The position numbers and the translations under genes are program-made. The notes beneath the pieces were generated by a model. That model had not been told where the DNA came from. It made no database searches and worked only from the letters and a program-made list of their open reading frames with translations. From CAVRAZ01 sp963719135 (GTDB lineage Bacteria; Pseudomonadota; Gammaproteobacteria; DSM-19610), in NCBI GenBank assembly GCA_963719135.1, contig CAVRAZ010000002.1, forward strand, positions 186,001-250,000: a stretch of DNA of 64,000 bases. The letters are read 5' to 3'. Positions 45,027-53,656 of this stretch are shown here, in pieces (the stretch's first letter is position 1; each line of letters opens with the position of its first letter).

Positions 45027-46226
45027 ATGGCCGACGAAATCGAAACCAAGCTGAGCGCCGCGAAGACGCGCCTGATACTTGACCGCCCGTTTCTTGGCGC
45101 CCTGGTGCTGCGGCTGCCGATGAAGGCCGAAAAGCCTGAGCGGTGCAGGAGCATTGGCACCGATGTGCGCGCGCTCTATTACAATCCCGAATACATCAGG
45201 AGCCTGTCGTTGGAACAGACTCAATTCGTGCTTGCGCACGAAGCGCTCCATTGCGCGCTGTCGCACTTTGCGCGGCGCCAGCATCGGGTGAAGCATCGCT
45301 GGGACATCGCCTGCGACCTCGCGATCAATCCGCTGCTGATCAAGGAAGGACTCAAGCCGCCGCCCGGCGTGCTGTTGAACGGCGGTTTCGAAAACATGAT
45401 GGCGGAGGAGATCTACCCCTATATCACCGACGATATGGAGGAAGAAACCCACGACGAGCATTTCTACAGCGGGGGCGACGGCTCGGGCCGGGGAAGCGGC
45501 CTTCCGGATCCTGCCGAGGGTTCGGGCGGCGCGGCCGATGCCGGCGCAACGGGTGCGGCCGATGCCGCTGGCGGACCGCGTCCGCTGACCGAAACCGAGC
45601 AGGAACAGCTCGCCGTGCAGTGGCGGCAACGTCTGGCGGGCGCGGCCCAGCAGGCCCTGCAGGCGGGCAAGCTCGGCGGCAACATGGCGCGGCTGGTCGA
45701 GCACCTGCTGCAACCGCAGTTGCCCTGGCGCATGCTGCTGGCGCGCTACATGACGGCGGTCGCCCGCGATGATTACAGCTATCAGCGCCCGTCGCGCCGC
45801 GAAGGCGATTTCATACTGCCCAGCCTGAAGAGCGCGCAGATCGAGGTGGTGGTGGTGCTGGATACCAGCGGCTCAATCAGTGACACCGAAATGCAGGAAT
45901 TCGTCTCCGAAATCGACGCGATCAAGGGACAGATGCGCGCGCGTCTGATTCTGCACGGCTGCGATGCGGAGCTGTGCGCGAACGGCCCCTGGGTGTTCGA
46001 GCCCTGGGAGCAATTCCGGCTGCCCGACAAAATCCAGGGTCGCGGCGGGACCCGCTTCACGCCGGTCTTCGAGTGGCTCGACCGGGAACGCAAATCCCCC
46101 GATCTGCTGGTCTACTTCACCGATGCGGACGGCCTGTTTCCCAAGAGGGAGCCGCCGTTTCCGGTGCTCTGGCTGGTCAAGGGCAGGGGCAAGGTCCCGT
46201 GGGGCCAGCGCGTCCAGCTCAATTGA
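45027..46226 (+). CDS. Metallopeptidase-like/VWA-like protein (DUF2201 type), partner of MoxR
   Basis: A 399-residue protein. The N-terminal region (about 1-135) holds a zinc-metallopeptidase-like HEALH motif near residue 72 (FVLAHEALHCALSH) followed by a conserved DLAINPLL. A glycine/alanine-rich acidic linker comes next (about 150-190). The C-terminal VWA-like domain (about 270-399) reads VVVLDTSGSISDTEM, with a partial MIDAS DTSGS and FTDADGLFP. The combination matches the DUF2201_N plus DUF2201 pair that travels with MoxR ATPases. Whether the HExxH site is active is unknown. It ends 143 bases before adk. Confidence 0.88.
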   Translation: MADEIETKLSAAKTRLILDRPFLGALVLRLPMKAEKPERCRSIGTDVRALYYNPEYIRSLSLEQTQFVLAHEALHCALSHFARRQHRVKHRWDIACDLAINPLLIKEGLKPPPGVLLNGGFENMMAEEIYPYITDDMEEETHDEHFYSGGDGSGRGSGLPDPAEGSGGAADAGATGAADAAGGPRPLTETEQEQLAVQWRQRLAGAAQQALQAGKLGGNMARLVEHLLQPQLPWRMLLARYMTAVARDDYSYQRPSRREGDFILPSLKSAQIEVVVVLDTSGSISDTEMQEFVSEIDAIKGQMRARLILHGCDAELCANGPWVFEPWEQFRLPDKIQGRGGTRFTPVFEWLDRERKSPDLLVYFTDADGLFPKREPPFPVLWLVKGRGKVPWGQRVQLN

Positions 46227-46270
46227 TTGCAGGCCATAAAGCCGCCGCATCCCCCCATATATTCTGTTGT

Positions 46271-46299
46271 TTGAATTGCCTTGGGAGCGCGGGGATAAT
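46271..46299 (+). promoter_or_regulatory. Sigma70-type promoter of adk
   Basis: TTGAAT (46271-46276) and GATAAT (46294-46299) are exactly 17 bases apart, about 70 bases before the adk ATG. Confidence 0.6.
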
Positions 46300-46369
46300 G
46301 CTGCCCGCAACAGCAGGTTGTCATTGCACGCCGTCGAACTGTCGGCGCGAAAAACGAGGAGAGACCTAT

Positions 46370-47023
46370 ATGCGCATCATTCTGTTGGGTGGCCCAGGGG
46401 CCGGCAAGGGCACACAGGCCAACTACATCAAGGAACGGTACGGCATTCCCCAGATCTCGACCGGCGACATGCTGCGCGCAGCGGTCAAGCAAGGGACCCC
46501 GCTGGGCATCGAGGCCAAGAAGATCATGGATGCGGGCGGCCTGGTGTCGGACGACATCATCCTGGGCCTGGTCAAAGAGCGCATCCAGCAGCCCGACTGC
46601 GCCAAGGGTTTCTTGTTCGACGGGTTCCCGCGGACGCTGCCCCAGGCGGAGGCCATGAAAAACGAGGGCGTCAAGATCGACGCCGTCGTCGAAATCGACG
46701 TCGCCGATGACGAAATTATCAAGCGCATGAGCGGCCGGCGCGTGCATCCGGCCTCGGGTCGCACCTATCACGTCGTCTTCAACCCGCCCAAGGCGGAGGG
46801 CAAAGACGATGCCACCGGCGAGCCGCTCGTCCAGCGCGACGACGACAAGGAGGAAACGGTGCGCCAGCGCCTCAAGGTCTATCATGACCAGACGGAGCCG
46901 CTTGTGCACTATTACTCAAGCTGGGCCGAGGAGGGCGGCGCGGGTGCGCCCCGGTATATTCGGATTCCGGGCATCGGCAAGGTCGACCAGATCCGTGACG
47001 CCATATTCAGGGCGCTCGGTTGA
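46370..47023 (+). CDS. adk: Adenylate kinase
   Basis: Catalyses ATP + AMP to 2 ADP. The 217-residue long-form enzyme has the P-loop GGPGAGKGT at 7-15, the NMP-binding STGDMLRAAV, FDGFPRT, and a LID domain (about 122-160) without the zinc-binding cysteines, as in other Gram-negative enzymes (GRRVHPASGRTYHVVFNPPK). The ATG at 46370 follows CGAGGAGAG. It has its own predicted promoter at 46271-46299. Confidence 0.98.
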   Translation: MRIILLGGPGAGKGTQANYIKERYGIPQISTGDMLRAAVKQGTPLGIEAKKIMDAGGLVSDDIILGLVKERIQQPDCAKGFLFDGFPRTLPQAEAMKNEGVKIDAVVEIDVADDEIIKRMSGRRVHPASGRTYHVVFNPPKAEGKDDATGEPLVQRDDDKEETVRQRLKVYHDQTEPLVHYYSSWAEEGGAGAPRYIRIPGIGKVDQIRDAIFRALG

Positions 47024-47576
47024 CGCCGGGCGCGCGTTGGCTGGCAGCGGAACCAGGGTCCGCCGGTGGTTGGGATTGGGCGCGAAGAGTCGGCGCGCGC
47101 CGGTTGGCTCACGTCAAAAAAATGTCGAATCCGCCGGTTATTAAGCGCTGGTTTGCGAGAGAGTTTGACTTTTTCTTACGTCGGCATTGGGTAACTCCAT
47201 TTGTAAGAAAATGTCCTGCCTCAATGGCCGGCCGTGGAGCTGCGACAACCCGGCTTCTTCGTCCCGCAGTAATTATATGATTTCAGTTAGTTAAATTACT
47301 GCGGTCCCCTGATGCGGTCAGTGCTGCTCGGTCGACGCGAGGTTTCCCGATCGCCCCGCGAAACGCTGGAATTGTCCGGGGTCCAATTGTGATTTTCGGG
47401 CCGGCAGAGTAATTTCCAGTCCAGGGTCCGGCACACAAGAATCAACATAAGCTGACAACTAGAAATTCGCGCTGTAACGGGTCTGTTTGGGGGTGTTCCC
47501 GGGGTGTGGCGGAGTTACCGGTCATTCCCGGCGCCATTGCCGGTCAGCGCGAACGTCGTTGGAGTTCCGATCAAAT
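47024..47576. other. Intergenic region with AT-rich inverted repeats between adk and the GGDEF gene
   Basis: About 550 bases without a gene. Two AT-rich inverted repeats stand out in an otherwise GC-rich setting. TTTTCTTAC (47171-47179) pairs with GTAAGAAAA (47203-47211). GCAGTAATT (47266-47274) pairs with AATTACTGC (47294-47302). Neither is followed by a T tract, so they are more likely operators, mobile-element remnants or cruciforms than terminators. Confidence 0.45.
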
Positions 47577-49133
47577 ATGGTCACTAAGCGTGATGCAATC
47601 GATGCAAGCGGAGTAGGCAAAGTGCTCAGTCTGCTGGGCGCCTTGCGTCACTCGCCCGGCGGCAATGTCCTTTACCGGCAGATCGAACGTCTGCTGGACG
47701 ATGTTTCCCTGTCCCAGCAGACCGTCGAACGCGCCTATATAACCGCCATTAATCAGTTGCTCAACGCCTTCGTGCGTCATCTGCGCGACGGTTCGCCCCT
47801 GCAGTTGCAGGTGAGGTTGTTGCAGGCCCGCCTGCAACCGCCGATGACGGCGGCCGATATTGCGGCCTTGCGCGATTACGTCGATCTGTACGCGCGCCAG
47901 ATCGAGGCGATGGGCAACGTGGATGCCGCCGTGTTCGAGCAGGCCATCAGACCGCTGCTGGAGTCTTTCGGCATCGCCGAGTCGGGTCCGGCAGCGGGCG
48001 GGCGCATCCATGTCGAGGAAATCGAGTCGCCGGCGGCAGTCGAACCCGATGAAGATCTCGAACCCGGGTTGGTCTACGACGAACCGGAAGAGTCGTTTGA
48101 CGAGGTCATCGCCGACGAGGCGGCCGACGACGACGCGAGCGAATCCGTCACGGCGCGCGCAGCGGCCGATCGACCCGCACACGAAGCGCCGGTGCCGGTC
48201 AGGTTCGTCGAACCGGCGCGCAACAGGAGCAGCGGCGCCGACGCTGATACCGGGCGCGGCGGAGAAGAGGCGTCGGACGCCGTCGAGTCATATCAGTCGA
48301 ACCTCGCCCAGCAGCTCCTGGAAACCATCGCCCAGAACGAAGAATTCGGCGTTCTGCTGGAAGTCGTGCACGGCGAACTGCGCCAGGCTGGCGATCGCGC
48401 CGCGATCGAGGATCTGCGCTGGACGATGATTCGTGAAATCGACCGGGTCCTGAAGGCGCAAAACAAGCTGGCCGAGCGGCTGGACAGCACGCACCGCTAT
48501 CTCCAGCAGCTTGAGTCCGACAGTCAACAGCTTTCCGATGAACTCAGTCGCGTTCGCCTGCTGAGCATGACCGATGAACTGACCGGGTTGCCCAATCGGC
48601 GCGCATTCCTGCGCCGCCTCGAGGACGAGGTCGCCCGCGTGCAGCGTTACGGGTTCCCGCTGTCCCTGGTCCTGATCGATCTGGATTATTTCAAACAGAT
48701 CAACGATAAATACGGGCATGGCGGCGGCGACGAAGTGCTGAAGGTCTACGCCAAGAATATCCTCTCGATTTTCCGCCATCACGACCTGGTGGCGCGCTAC
48801 GGCGGCGAGGAGTTCGCCGTGTTGCTGCCGAATACGGATGTCGACGGGTCAACGCGCGCGCTGAACAAGGTGCGCAAGCGTGCCATCGAAAGCCGCTGGC
48901 AGCTCAATGGCGAAGATTACGATGTGCCGACGTTCTCCGCCGGCGTTTCCCTGTACAAGCCGGGTGAAACTGCCAGTTCCTTTATCGAGCGGGCGGACAA
49001 GGCATTGTACCGCGCCAAGCGCCTGGGCAGAAACCGTGTTGAGCTGGACTCGACCTATTCCGGCGACGCCGGCAAGGTGGCGTTGTCGAGCGTCAAATCC
49101 GATCAATCCGAGACCGCACCCCGTCAGCGCTAG
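47577..49133 (+). CDS. GGDEF-domain diguanylate cyclase
   Basis: A 518-residue protein likely to make cyclic di-GMP. Residues 1-130 form an uncharacterised helical domain, 140-230 an acidic low-complexity linker, 235-340 a coiled-coil-prone region. The GGDEF domain (about 345-500) has MTDELTGLPNRRAFLRRL, LIDLDYFKQINDKYGH and the active-site GGEEF. An RxxD inhibitory site (RHHD) sits exactly five residues before GGEEF, so product inhibition is expected. No transmembrane segment or EAL domain. ATG 47577 is chosen; GGAG lies about 13 bases upstream. What the N-terminal domain senses is unknown. Confidence 0.92.
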   Translation: MVTKRDAIDASGVGKVLSLLGALRHSPGGNVLYRQIERLLDDVSLSQQTVERAYITAINQLLNAFVRHLRDGSPLQLQVRLLQARLQPPMTAADIAALRDYVDLYARQIEAMGNVDAAVFEQAIRPLLESFGIAESGPAAGGRIHVEEIESPAAVEPDEDLEPGLVYDEPEESFDEVIADEAADDDASESVTARAAADRPAHEAPVPVRFVEPARNRSSGADADTGRGGEEASDAVESYQSNLAQQLLETIAQNEEFGVLLEVVHGELRQAGDRAAIEDLRWTMIREIDRVLKAQNKLAERLDSTHRYLQQLESDSQQLSDELSRVRLLSMTDELTGLPNRRAFLRRLEDEVARVQRYGFPLSLVLIDLDYFKQINDKYGHGGGDEVLKVYAKNILSIFRHHDLVARYGGEEFAVLLPNTDVDGSTRALNKVRKRAIESRWQLNGEDYDVPTFSAGVSLYKPGETASSFIERADKALYRAKRLGRNRVELDSTYSGDAGKVALSSVKSDQSETAPRQR

Positions 49134-49230
49134 GGCGATTTTGCATCGCCGCGCGCGGCTCGACAGCACTGATCCGCTGCGGTATGGTGTGCAGCCCGCA
49201 CCGATGCAAACAGCGTGTTGAAGGTGAGTT

Positions 49231-49605
49231 GTGGCAACCGTAGATCTGACAGTGGAAAATTTCCGGGACGTAATCGATACGAACGACATCGTGCTGCTGG
49301 ATTTCTGGGCATCCTGGTGCGGGCCGTGCCAGAGTTTTGCGCCGGTATTCGAAGCTGCATCGGAAAAGTACGCCGGCATCGTTTTCGCCAAGGTGAATAC
49401 CGAAGAGCAGAATGAACTCGCCGCCCAGTTCCAGGTGCGCTCCATCCCGACGCTCGCGATCTTTCGCGAGCAGATACTCATCTTTGCCCAACCGGGCGCC
49501 TTGCCGTCCTCGGCGCTCGATCAGTTGATCCAGCAGGCCAGGGCGCTGGACATGAACCAGGTGCGGGCCGACATCGCCGCGCAACAGCACCATCAGTCCG
49601 GCTGA
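49231..49605 (+). CDS. Thioredoxin-like protein
   Basis: A 124-residue thioredoxin-fold protein with the canonical active site LDFWASWCGPCQSF near residue 28 and the cis-proline strand VRSIPTLAIF near 70. The C-terminal extension after the fold (RALDMNQVRADIAAQQ) is longer than in thioredoxin 1. It starts at a GTG with AAGGTGAG upstream, about 100 bases after the GGDEF gene. It could be a general thiol reductant; another thioredoxin-domain protein lies at 53657-54517. It converges with moeA. Confidence 0.9.
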   Translation: MATVDLTVENFRDVIDTNDIVLLDFWASWCGPCQSFAPVFEAASEKYAGIVFAKVNTEEQNELAAQFQVRSIPTLAIFREQILIFAQPGALPSSALDQLIQQARALDMNQVRADIAAQQHHQSG

Positions 49606-49638
49606 CGACGCTCCGTTTTTCCCGTTACCGGCAACCGT

Positions 49639-50895
49639 TCAGAAACCCGCGAACGGCTGCACCTGTACCAGGGTGCCTGCCTCGACGCCGGCACAATCGG
49701 TGTCCAGCAGAATGAAACAGTTGGCCCGGCTCATCGATGTGAGCCTGTGCGAGCCCTGCTCGCCGGTACTGGTGACCACAAGCGAGCCGTCGTCCGCCGT
49801 CGCCAGCCAGCCGCGTTGAAACTCCGTGCGCCCGGGCGATTTCTTGAGGGCCGTGGCCGATGTCGCATGCAGCAGCAGCGGGGCAATGGGCTTCATGCCC
49901 ATCATCTTCTGCAATGCCGGCAACGCGAACTGATAAAAAGTCACCAGCGTTGAAACCGGGTTGCCCGGCAGTCCGAAAAACACCGCGTCGTTCACCCGTC
50001 CGAATGCCAGCGGCTTGCCGGGTTTCATTGCAATTCGCCAGAACCCCACCGCCCCGAGTTCCGCGAGCGCGTCCTTGACGAAGTCGGCTTCGCCCACCGA
50101 AACGCCGCCGGAGGTCAGGATCGCGTCGGCCATGCCGGCGGCTTCGCGCAGTGCGCTCCGCACCGCGTCCCGGTCATCGGGAATTACACCGAGATCGATA
50201 GGCTCGATACCGCGTTCCCGCAGCAGGCAGTCCAGAATAATGCGGTTGCTGTCGTAGATCTGCCCTTCGCTCAGTGGCCGTCCCGGCCGGCGCAGTTCGT
50301 CGCCGGTCGAAAAGTAGGCGGCGCGCAGCCTGCGCAGCACGCCCAGTTCATCGATGCCCGCGGCGGCCAGCAACCCGATGGCGGCCGGGCCAAGTCTCAC
50401 GCCGGGTTCGACCAGCGGGTCTCCCGCTTTGAAGTCATCACCGACGCGGCGGACGTTGGTTCCCGCTGAAATCGTGGTCAGCTCGATCCGGATGCCCGCG
50501 TCGAAGGCGCACACCTGTTCCTGCATGACGACGGCGTTACCGCCTGCGGGCATCACGGCGCCGGTCATGATGCGTACCGCTTCACCCGCATGGAGTTTGC
50601 CTGGGAATGGCGCGCCGGCGACCGAGCGGCCGACGACCCGCAGCAGACCGCCGTGTGCCCTGAAATCCTCCGCACGAATTGCGTAACCGTCCATCGCCGA
50701 ATTGTCAAACGGTGGAGCCGACACAGGCGAATGGATCGCCTCGAGCGCGACGCGGCCCAGTGCCTGTTGCAGGGACACGCGCTCGCAGCCTTGAATCGGG
50801 GTGACGGCCGCGAGCATGTGGCGCCGCGCCTGGTCCACGTCCAGCAGCTTGTCACCCGGCGGCAGGCACGGATCGATCGGTGTCTTATCGGTCAT
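49639..50895 (-). CDS. moeA: Molybdopterin molybdenumtransferase MoeA
   Basis: Inserts molybdate into adenylylated molybdopterin. The 418-residue product has PPFDNSAMDGYAIRAEDF, IMTGAVMPAGGNAVVMQE, the catalytic-domain STGDEL, LTSGGVSVGEADFVKDAL, GLPGNPVSTLVTF, and the C-terminal beta-barrel domain. The ATG at 50895 is preferred, with GGAG upstream. It overlaps the end of mobA by 11 bases, so the two are coupled, with mobA first. No molybdoenzyme is encoded in the window. Confidence 0.96.
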   Translation of the reverse strand: MTDKTPIDPCLPPGDKLLDVDQARRHMLAAVTPIQGCERVSLQQALGRVALEAIHSPVSAPPFDNSAMDGYAIRAEDFRAHGGLLRVVGRSVAGAPFPGKLHAGEAVRIMTGAVMPAGGNAVVMQEQVCAFDAGIRIELTTISAGTNVRRVGDDFKAGDPLVEPGVRLGPAAIGLLAAAGIDELGVLRRLRAAYFSTGDELRRPGRPLSEGQIYDSNRIILDCLLRERGIEPIDLGVIPDDRDAVRSALREAAGMADAILTSGGVSVGEADFVKDALAELGAVGFWRIAMKPGKPLAFGRVNDAVFFGLPGNPVSTLVTFYQFALPALQKMMGMKPIAPLLLHATSATALKKSPGRTEFQRGWLATADDGSLVVTSTGEQGSHRLTSMSRANCFILLDTDCAGVEAGTLVQVQPFAGF

Positions 50896-51511
50896 CGGAG
50901 TGCTCCGCGATGGATTGCTCAAGCGCGACGGTCAGCAACGGCAAGTCGGCGGCGGCGTTCAGGTTCATAAACTGACGCGGCATGTCGGAACAGTCAACCG
51001 TGGCGGCGCCGATCTTTCGCAGCCACTGCGTAACCGACGCTTGCCGTGGCAGCGTGTCGGCGATCGACACGCTGAGTTCGCGCGCCAGCAGGCAATGTAC
51101 GGACTGCAACCGCCCATCGGCGACGGCGACGCAGGCGTCGGCAGTGGAGGTCCTCAGTGCCGCGTACATGCGTGCCGCGTAGCGTCGATCCACCAGCGGC
51201 GCGTCGCCCGGCACAAACAACACAAAGTGCGTCTCGCTGCGGTATAAGGCGGCGAGCATGCCCGCCAGCGGTCCCTGGAAACCCCGCATTTCGTCGGCGA
51301 ACACTGGTACACCGTAGCGCGCGTAACGGTCGGGATGACGGTTGGCGTTGATCATGATCCGGTCGACCTGGGGGCGCAGTCGGTCGAGAATATGCTCGAC
51401 GAGCGGCCTTCCCGCCAGCTCCACCAGTGGCTTGTCGCGACCGCCGAGACGCGAACCGCGGCCGCCGGCCAGAATCACGGCCGTGAGTGATATTGGGTGC
51501 ATCTGAGTCAT
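50885..51511 (-). CDS. mobA: Molybdenum cofactor guanylyltransferase MobA
   Basis: Adds GMP to molybdenum cofactor to form the guanine-dinucleotide cofactor used by DMSO-reductase-family enzymes. The 208-residue product begins with the nucleotide-binding VILAGGRGSRLGGRDKPLVE and has GFQGPLAGMLAAL and VPGDAPLV (usually CDTP/GDxP). It is divergent from xerD and translationally coupled to moeA. Its presence implies at least one bis-MGD enzyme elsewhere in the genome. Confidence 0.95.
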   Translation of the reverse strand: MTQMHPISLTAVILAGGRGSRLGGRDKPLVELAGRPLVEHILDRLRPQVDRIMINANRHPDRYARYGVPVFADEMRGFQGPLAGMLAALYRSETHFVLFVPGDAPLVDRRYAARMYAALRTSTADACVAVADGRLQSVHCLLARELSVSIADTLPRQASVTQWLRKIGAATVDCSDMPRQFMNLNAAADLPLLTVALEQSIAEHSDDR

Positions 51512-51632
51512 CCGGCTGGCCAGAGCGCCATTTTAGGCTGGCCGCGGCGCGCTGTCTCCGGGAATTGCACAGGGTATTGTGGTAGGGTCTACGGTCAGAT
51601 GCCGGCGCCGCCGGCGGGAGGTTCTGCGCAAC

Positions 51633-52553
51633 ATGCATGATCGCCGCGCGACCCGGACCGGGGTTGAACTGCCTGCTTCGCTTGAGCGGTTTCTGGACAG
51701 TCTGTGGATGGAGAACGGGCTGAGCGAGAATACCCTGGCCGCCTATCGGCACGACCTTGCGGGTCTCGCGGTCTGGTTGCATGGCCGCGGCGTGGCGCTT
51801 GAGCGTGCCAACCGGGAAGACCTGTTGTACTATCTGGCCGAACGCCATCAGGCGGGCGCCAGAGCGCGCACCGGTGCGCGACTGGTTTCCAGCATGCGAA
51901 GGTATTACCGCTATCTGGTCAGGGAAAACCGCCTGGACGACGACCCGACTGCCCGGATCGAGGCGCCGCGCCTTGAGCGGGCGTTGCCGGCCACCCTGAC
52001 GGAGCGCGAAGTCGAGATCCTGCTGGCGGCGCCGGACGTGAGCGAACCGGTGGGATTGCGCGACCGCGCCATGCTCGAATTGCTCTATGCCTCCGGCGTG
52101 CGCGTGTCCGAGCTGGTGGGGCTGACCCTGGAACGTCTGAACCTGACCCAGGGCGTGGTGCGGGTCCTGGGCAAAGGCGACAAGGAGCGGCTGGTGCCGG
52201 TCGGCGAGGAGGCACTCGATTGGGTCGAGCGGTATCTGCGGGAGGCGCGCGGCCTGCTGGCGGCCGGGCGGAACAGCGAGCGGCTGTTCGTTTCGAGAAA
52301 GGCCGCGGGAATTACGCGCCAGGCGTTCTGGTACCGGCTCAGGCGGCACGCCGCGCGCGCGGGTATTCGCACGCATCTATCGCCGCACACCTTGCGTCAT
52401 GCGTTTGCAACACACTTGGTGAATCATGGCGCGGACCTGCGCGTCGTACAGATGTTGCTGGGGCACAGCGACCTGTCGACCACCCAGATCTACACCCATG
52501 TGGCGCGGGAACGCCTGAAACAATTGCACAGGGCTCACCATCCCCGGGGTTGA
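51633..52553 (+). CDS. xerD: Site-specific tyrosine recombinase XerD
   Basis: Resolves chromosome dimers at dif with XerC and FtsK. The 306-residue protein has the N-terminal SAM-like core-binding domain (about 12-100: FLDSLWMENGLSENTLAAYR) and the catalytic domain with R in ASGVRVSELVGL, K in GKGDKERLVPV, HTLRHAFATHL, GHSDLSTTQIYTH and the nucleophilic tyrosine in IYTHV. The dsbC gene follows, the usual gammaproteobacterial xerD-dsbC pair. ATG 51633 is chosen; GGGAGG is about 12 bases upstream. Confidence 0.96.
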   Translation: MHDRRATRTGVELPASLERFLDSLWMENGLSENTLAAYRHDLAGLAVWLHGRGVALERANREDLLYYLAERHQAGARARTGARLVSSMRRYYRYLVRENRLDDDPTARIEAPRLERALPATLTEREVEILLAAPDVSEPVGLRDRAMLELLYASGVRVSELVGLTLERLNLTQGVVRVLGKGDKERLVPVGEEALDWVERYLREARGLLAAGRNSERLFVSRKAAGITRQAFWYRLRRHAARAGIRTHLSPHTLRHAFATHLVNHGADLRVVQMLLGHSDLSTTQIYTHVARERLKQLHRAHHPRG

Positions 52554-52598
52554 ACGTTCTCCACGGGTGGCGGTCTCACCGATACAACCGATTCTTGA

Positions 52599-53342
52599 AT
52601 GAGAGTGAACATCGTGATCAAGAAAGTTTTTTTTGGTATTGCCCTGATCCCCCTGTTGAATCTGATGCCGGCCGCTGCCGACACCGCCGGTGACGAGGCA
52701 GCCATCAGAAAGGCATTGGGTGGGAACGGTGTCAAATTAACGTCGGTCAAGCCGTCGGCCGTGCCGGGGCTTTACGAAGTCATCGCTGGCGCTCAAGTGG
52801 TTTACGTCAGTGCCGACGGGCGTTATCTGTTGCAGGGCGACCTGTTCGATACGAAGACCGAGAAAAGCCTGACCGATCCCAGCCGCCGAACCGCAGTCAA
52901 GAGTGCGATCGATGCCATGGGCGAAAAGAACATGATCATCTTTTCACCGAAACACAAAGAGCACACGCTGACGGTTTTCACTGACATCGACTGCCCTTAC
53001 TGCCGCAAGCTGCACAGCGAAATCGGCAGCTATCTGGACAAGGGCATCGAGGTGCGTTACATGATGTTCCCCCGCGCCGGCAAGGGCTCCGATTCCTACA
53101 GAAAGGCGGTGGCGGTGTGGTGTTCGGACGATCGCAACGAAGCGCTGACGCTGTCGAAGGCCGGCAAGGCCATTCCGATGAAGACCTGTGACAATCCGAT
53201 CGACAAGCACATGGCGCTGGCCAACGAACTGGGGCTGAAGGGAACGCCGCTGCTGGTGTTGGACGACGGCACCATCCAGCCAGGCTACGTCCCGGCCGCT
53301 GCCTTGGCGCAGTATTACGACGGCCATCAGGCGGCGCAGTAG
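52599..53342 (+). CDS. dsbC: Thiol:disulfide interchange protein DsbC
   Basis: Periplasmic disulfide isomerase. The 247-residue precursor has a signal peptide (about 1-27, ending PAAAD), an N-terminal dimerisation domain (30-85), and a thioredoxin domain with the active site DIDCPYCRKLH near 130 and the cis-proline GLKGTPLLVL. It follows xerD by 45 bases. It would be kept reduced by DsbD, which is not in the window. Confidence 0.96.
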   Translation: MRVNIVIKKVFFGIALIPLLNLMPAAADTAGDEAAIRKALGGNGVKLTSVKPSAVPGLYEVIAGAQVVYVSADGRYLLQGDLFDTKTEKSLTDPSRRTAVKSAIDAMGEKNMIIFSPKHKEHTLTVFTDIDCPYCRKLHSEIGSYLDKGIEVRYMMFPRAGKGSDSYRKAVAVWCSDDRNEALTLSKAGKAIPMKTCDNPIDKHMALANELGLKGTPLLVLDDGTIQPGYVPAAALAQYYDGHQAAQ

Positions 53343-53656
53343 CAGCCGCGGTCGGGATGAGTTGGTTGCCTCGTAGCCGCTACTGAGGGCGCGGAGGTAA
53401 ACCAACCCTTTAACCGCAAAGGCGCACGAAGGCGCGCAAAGTATTTTTTTGTGGGTGGTTCGTGCTCAAGCTCGCTGACAATATTCAGGCGAGGCCGGCG
53501 TTGAACACGCGGCATTCAGGTCTACCCCGCCACGTTGCACGACCGCTCACTTGACCCAATGCGGCTCCGTCAAGAAAGGTTTGTGACAGAAATGACCTTT
53601 GCGCGCCTTCGTGTGCCTTTGCGGTTAAAGGGTTCCTAGCTCCGCGCTGTTGGCGG
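53343..53656. other. Intergenic region dominated by a long inverted repeat
   Basis: About 314 bases between the convergent dsbC and thioredoxin-TPR genes. Apart from the inverted repeat at 53404-53634 described separately, nothing is recognised, and no reading frame has a ribosome binding site. Confidence 0.5.
53404..53634. repeat. Element bounded by 38-bp nearly perfect inverted repeats
   Basis: The left arm (53404-53441, starting AACCCTTTAACCGCAAAGG) and right arm (53597-53634) are inverted copies with a single mismatch over 38 bases. The 155-base interior has no reading frame worth calling. Arms made of CGCAAAGGCGCACGAAGGCGC-type units are a recurrent intergenic repeat in environmental proteobacteria, often near gene ends. 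A diverged relative lies at 61844-61981. Could fold into a very long hairpin in RNA or be a non-autonomous mobile element. Confidence 0.75.
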
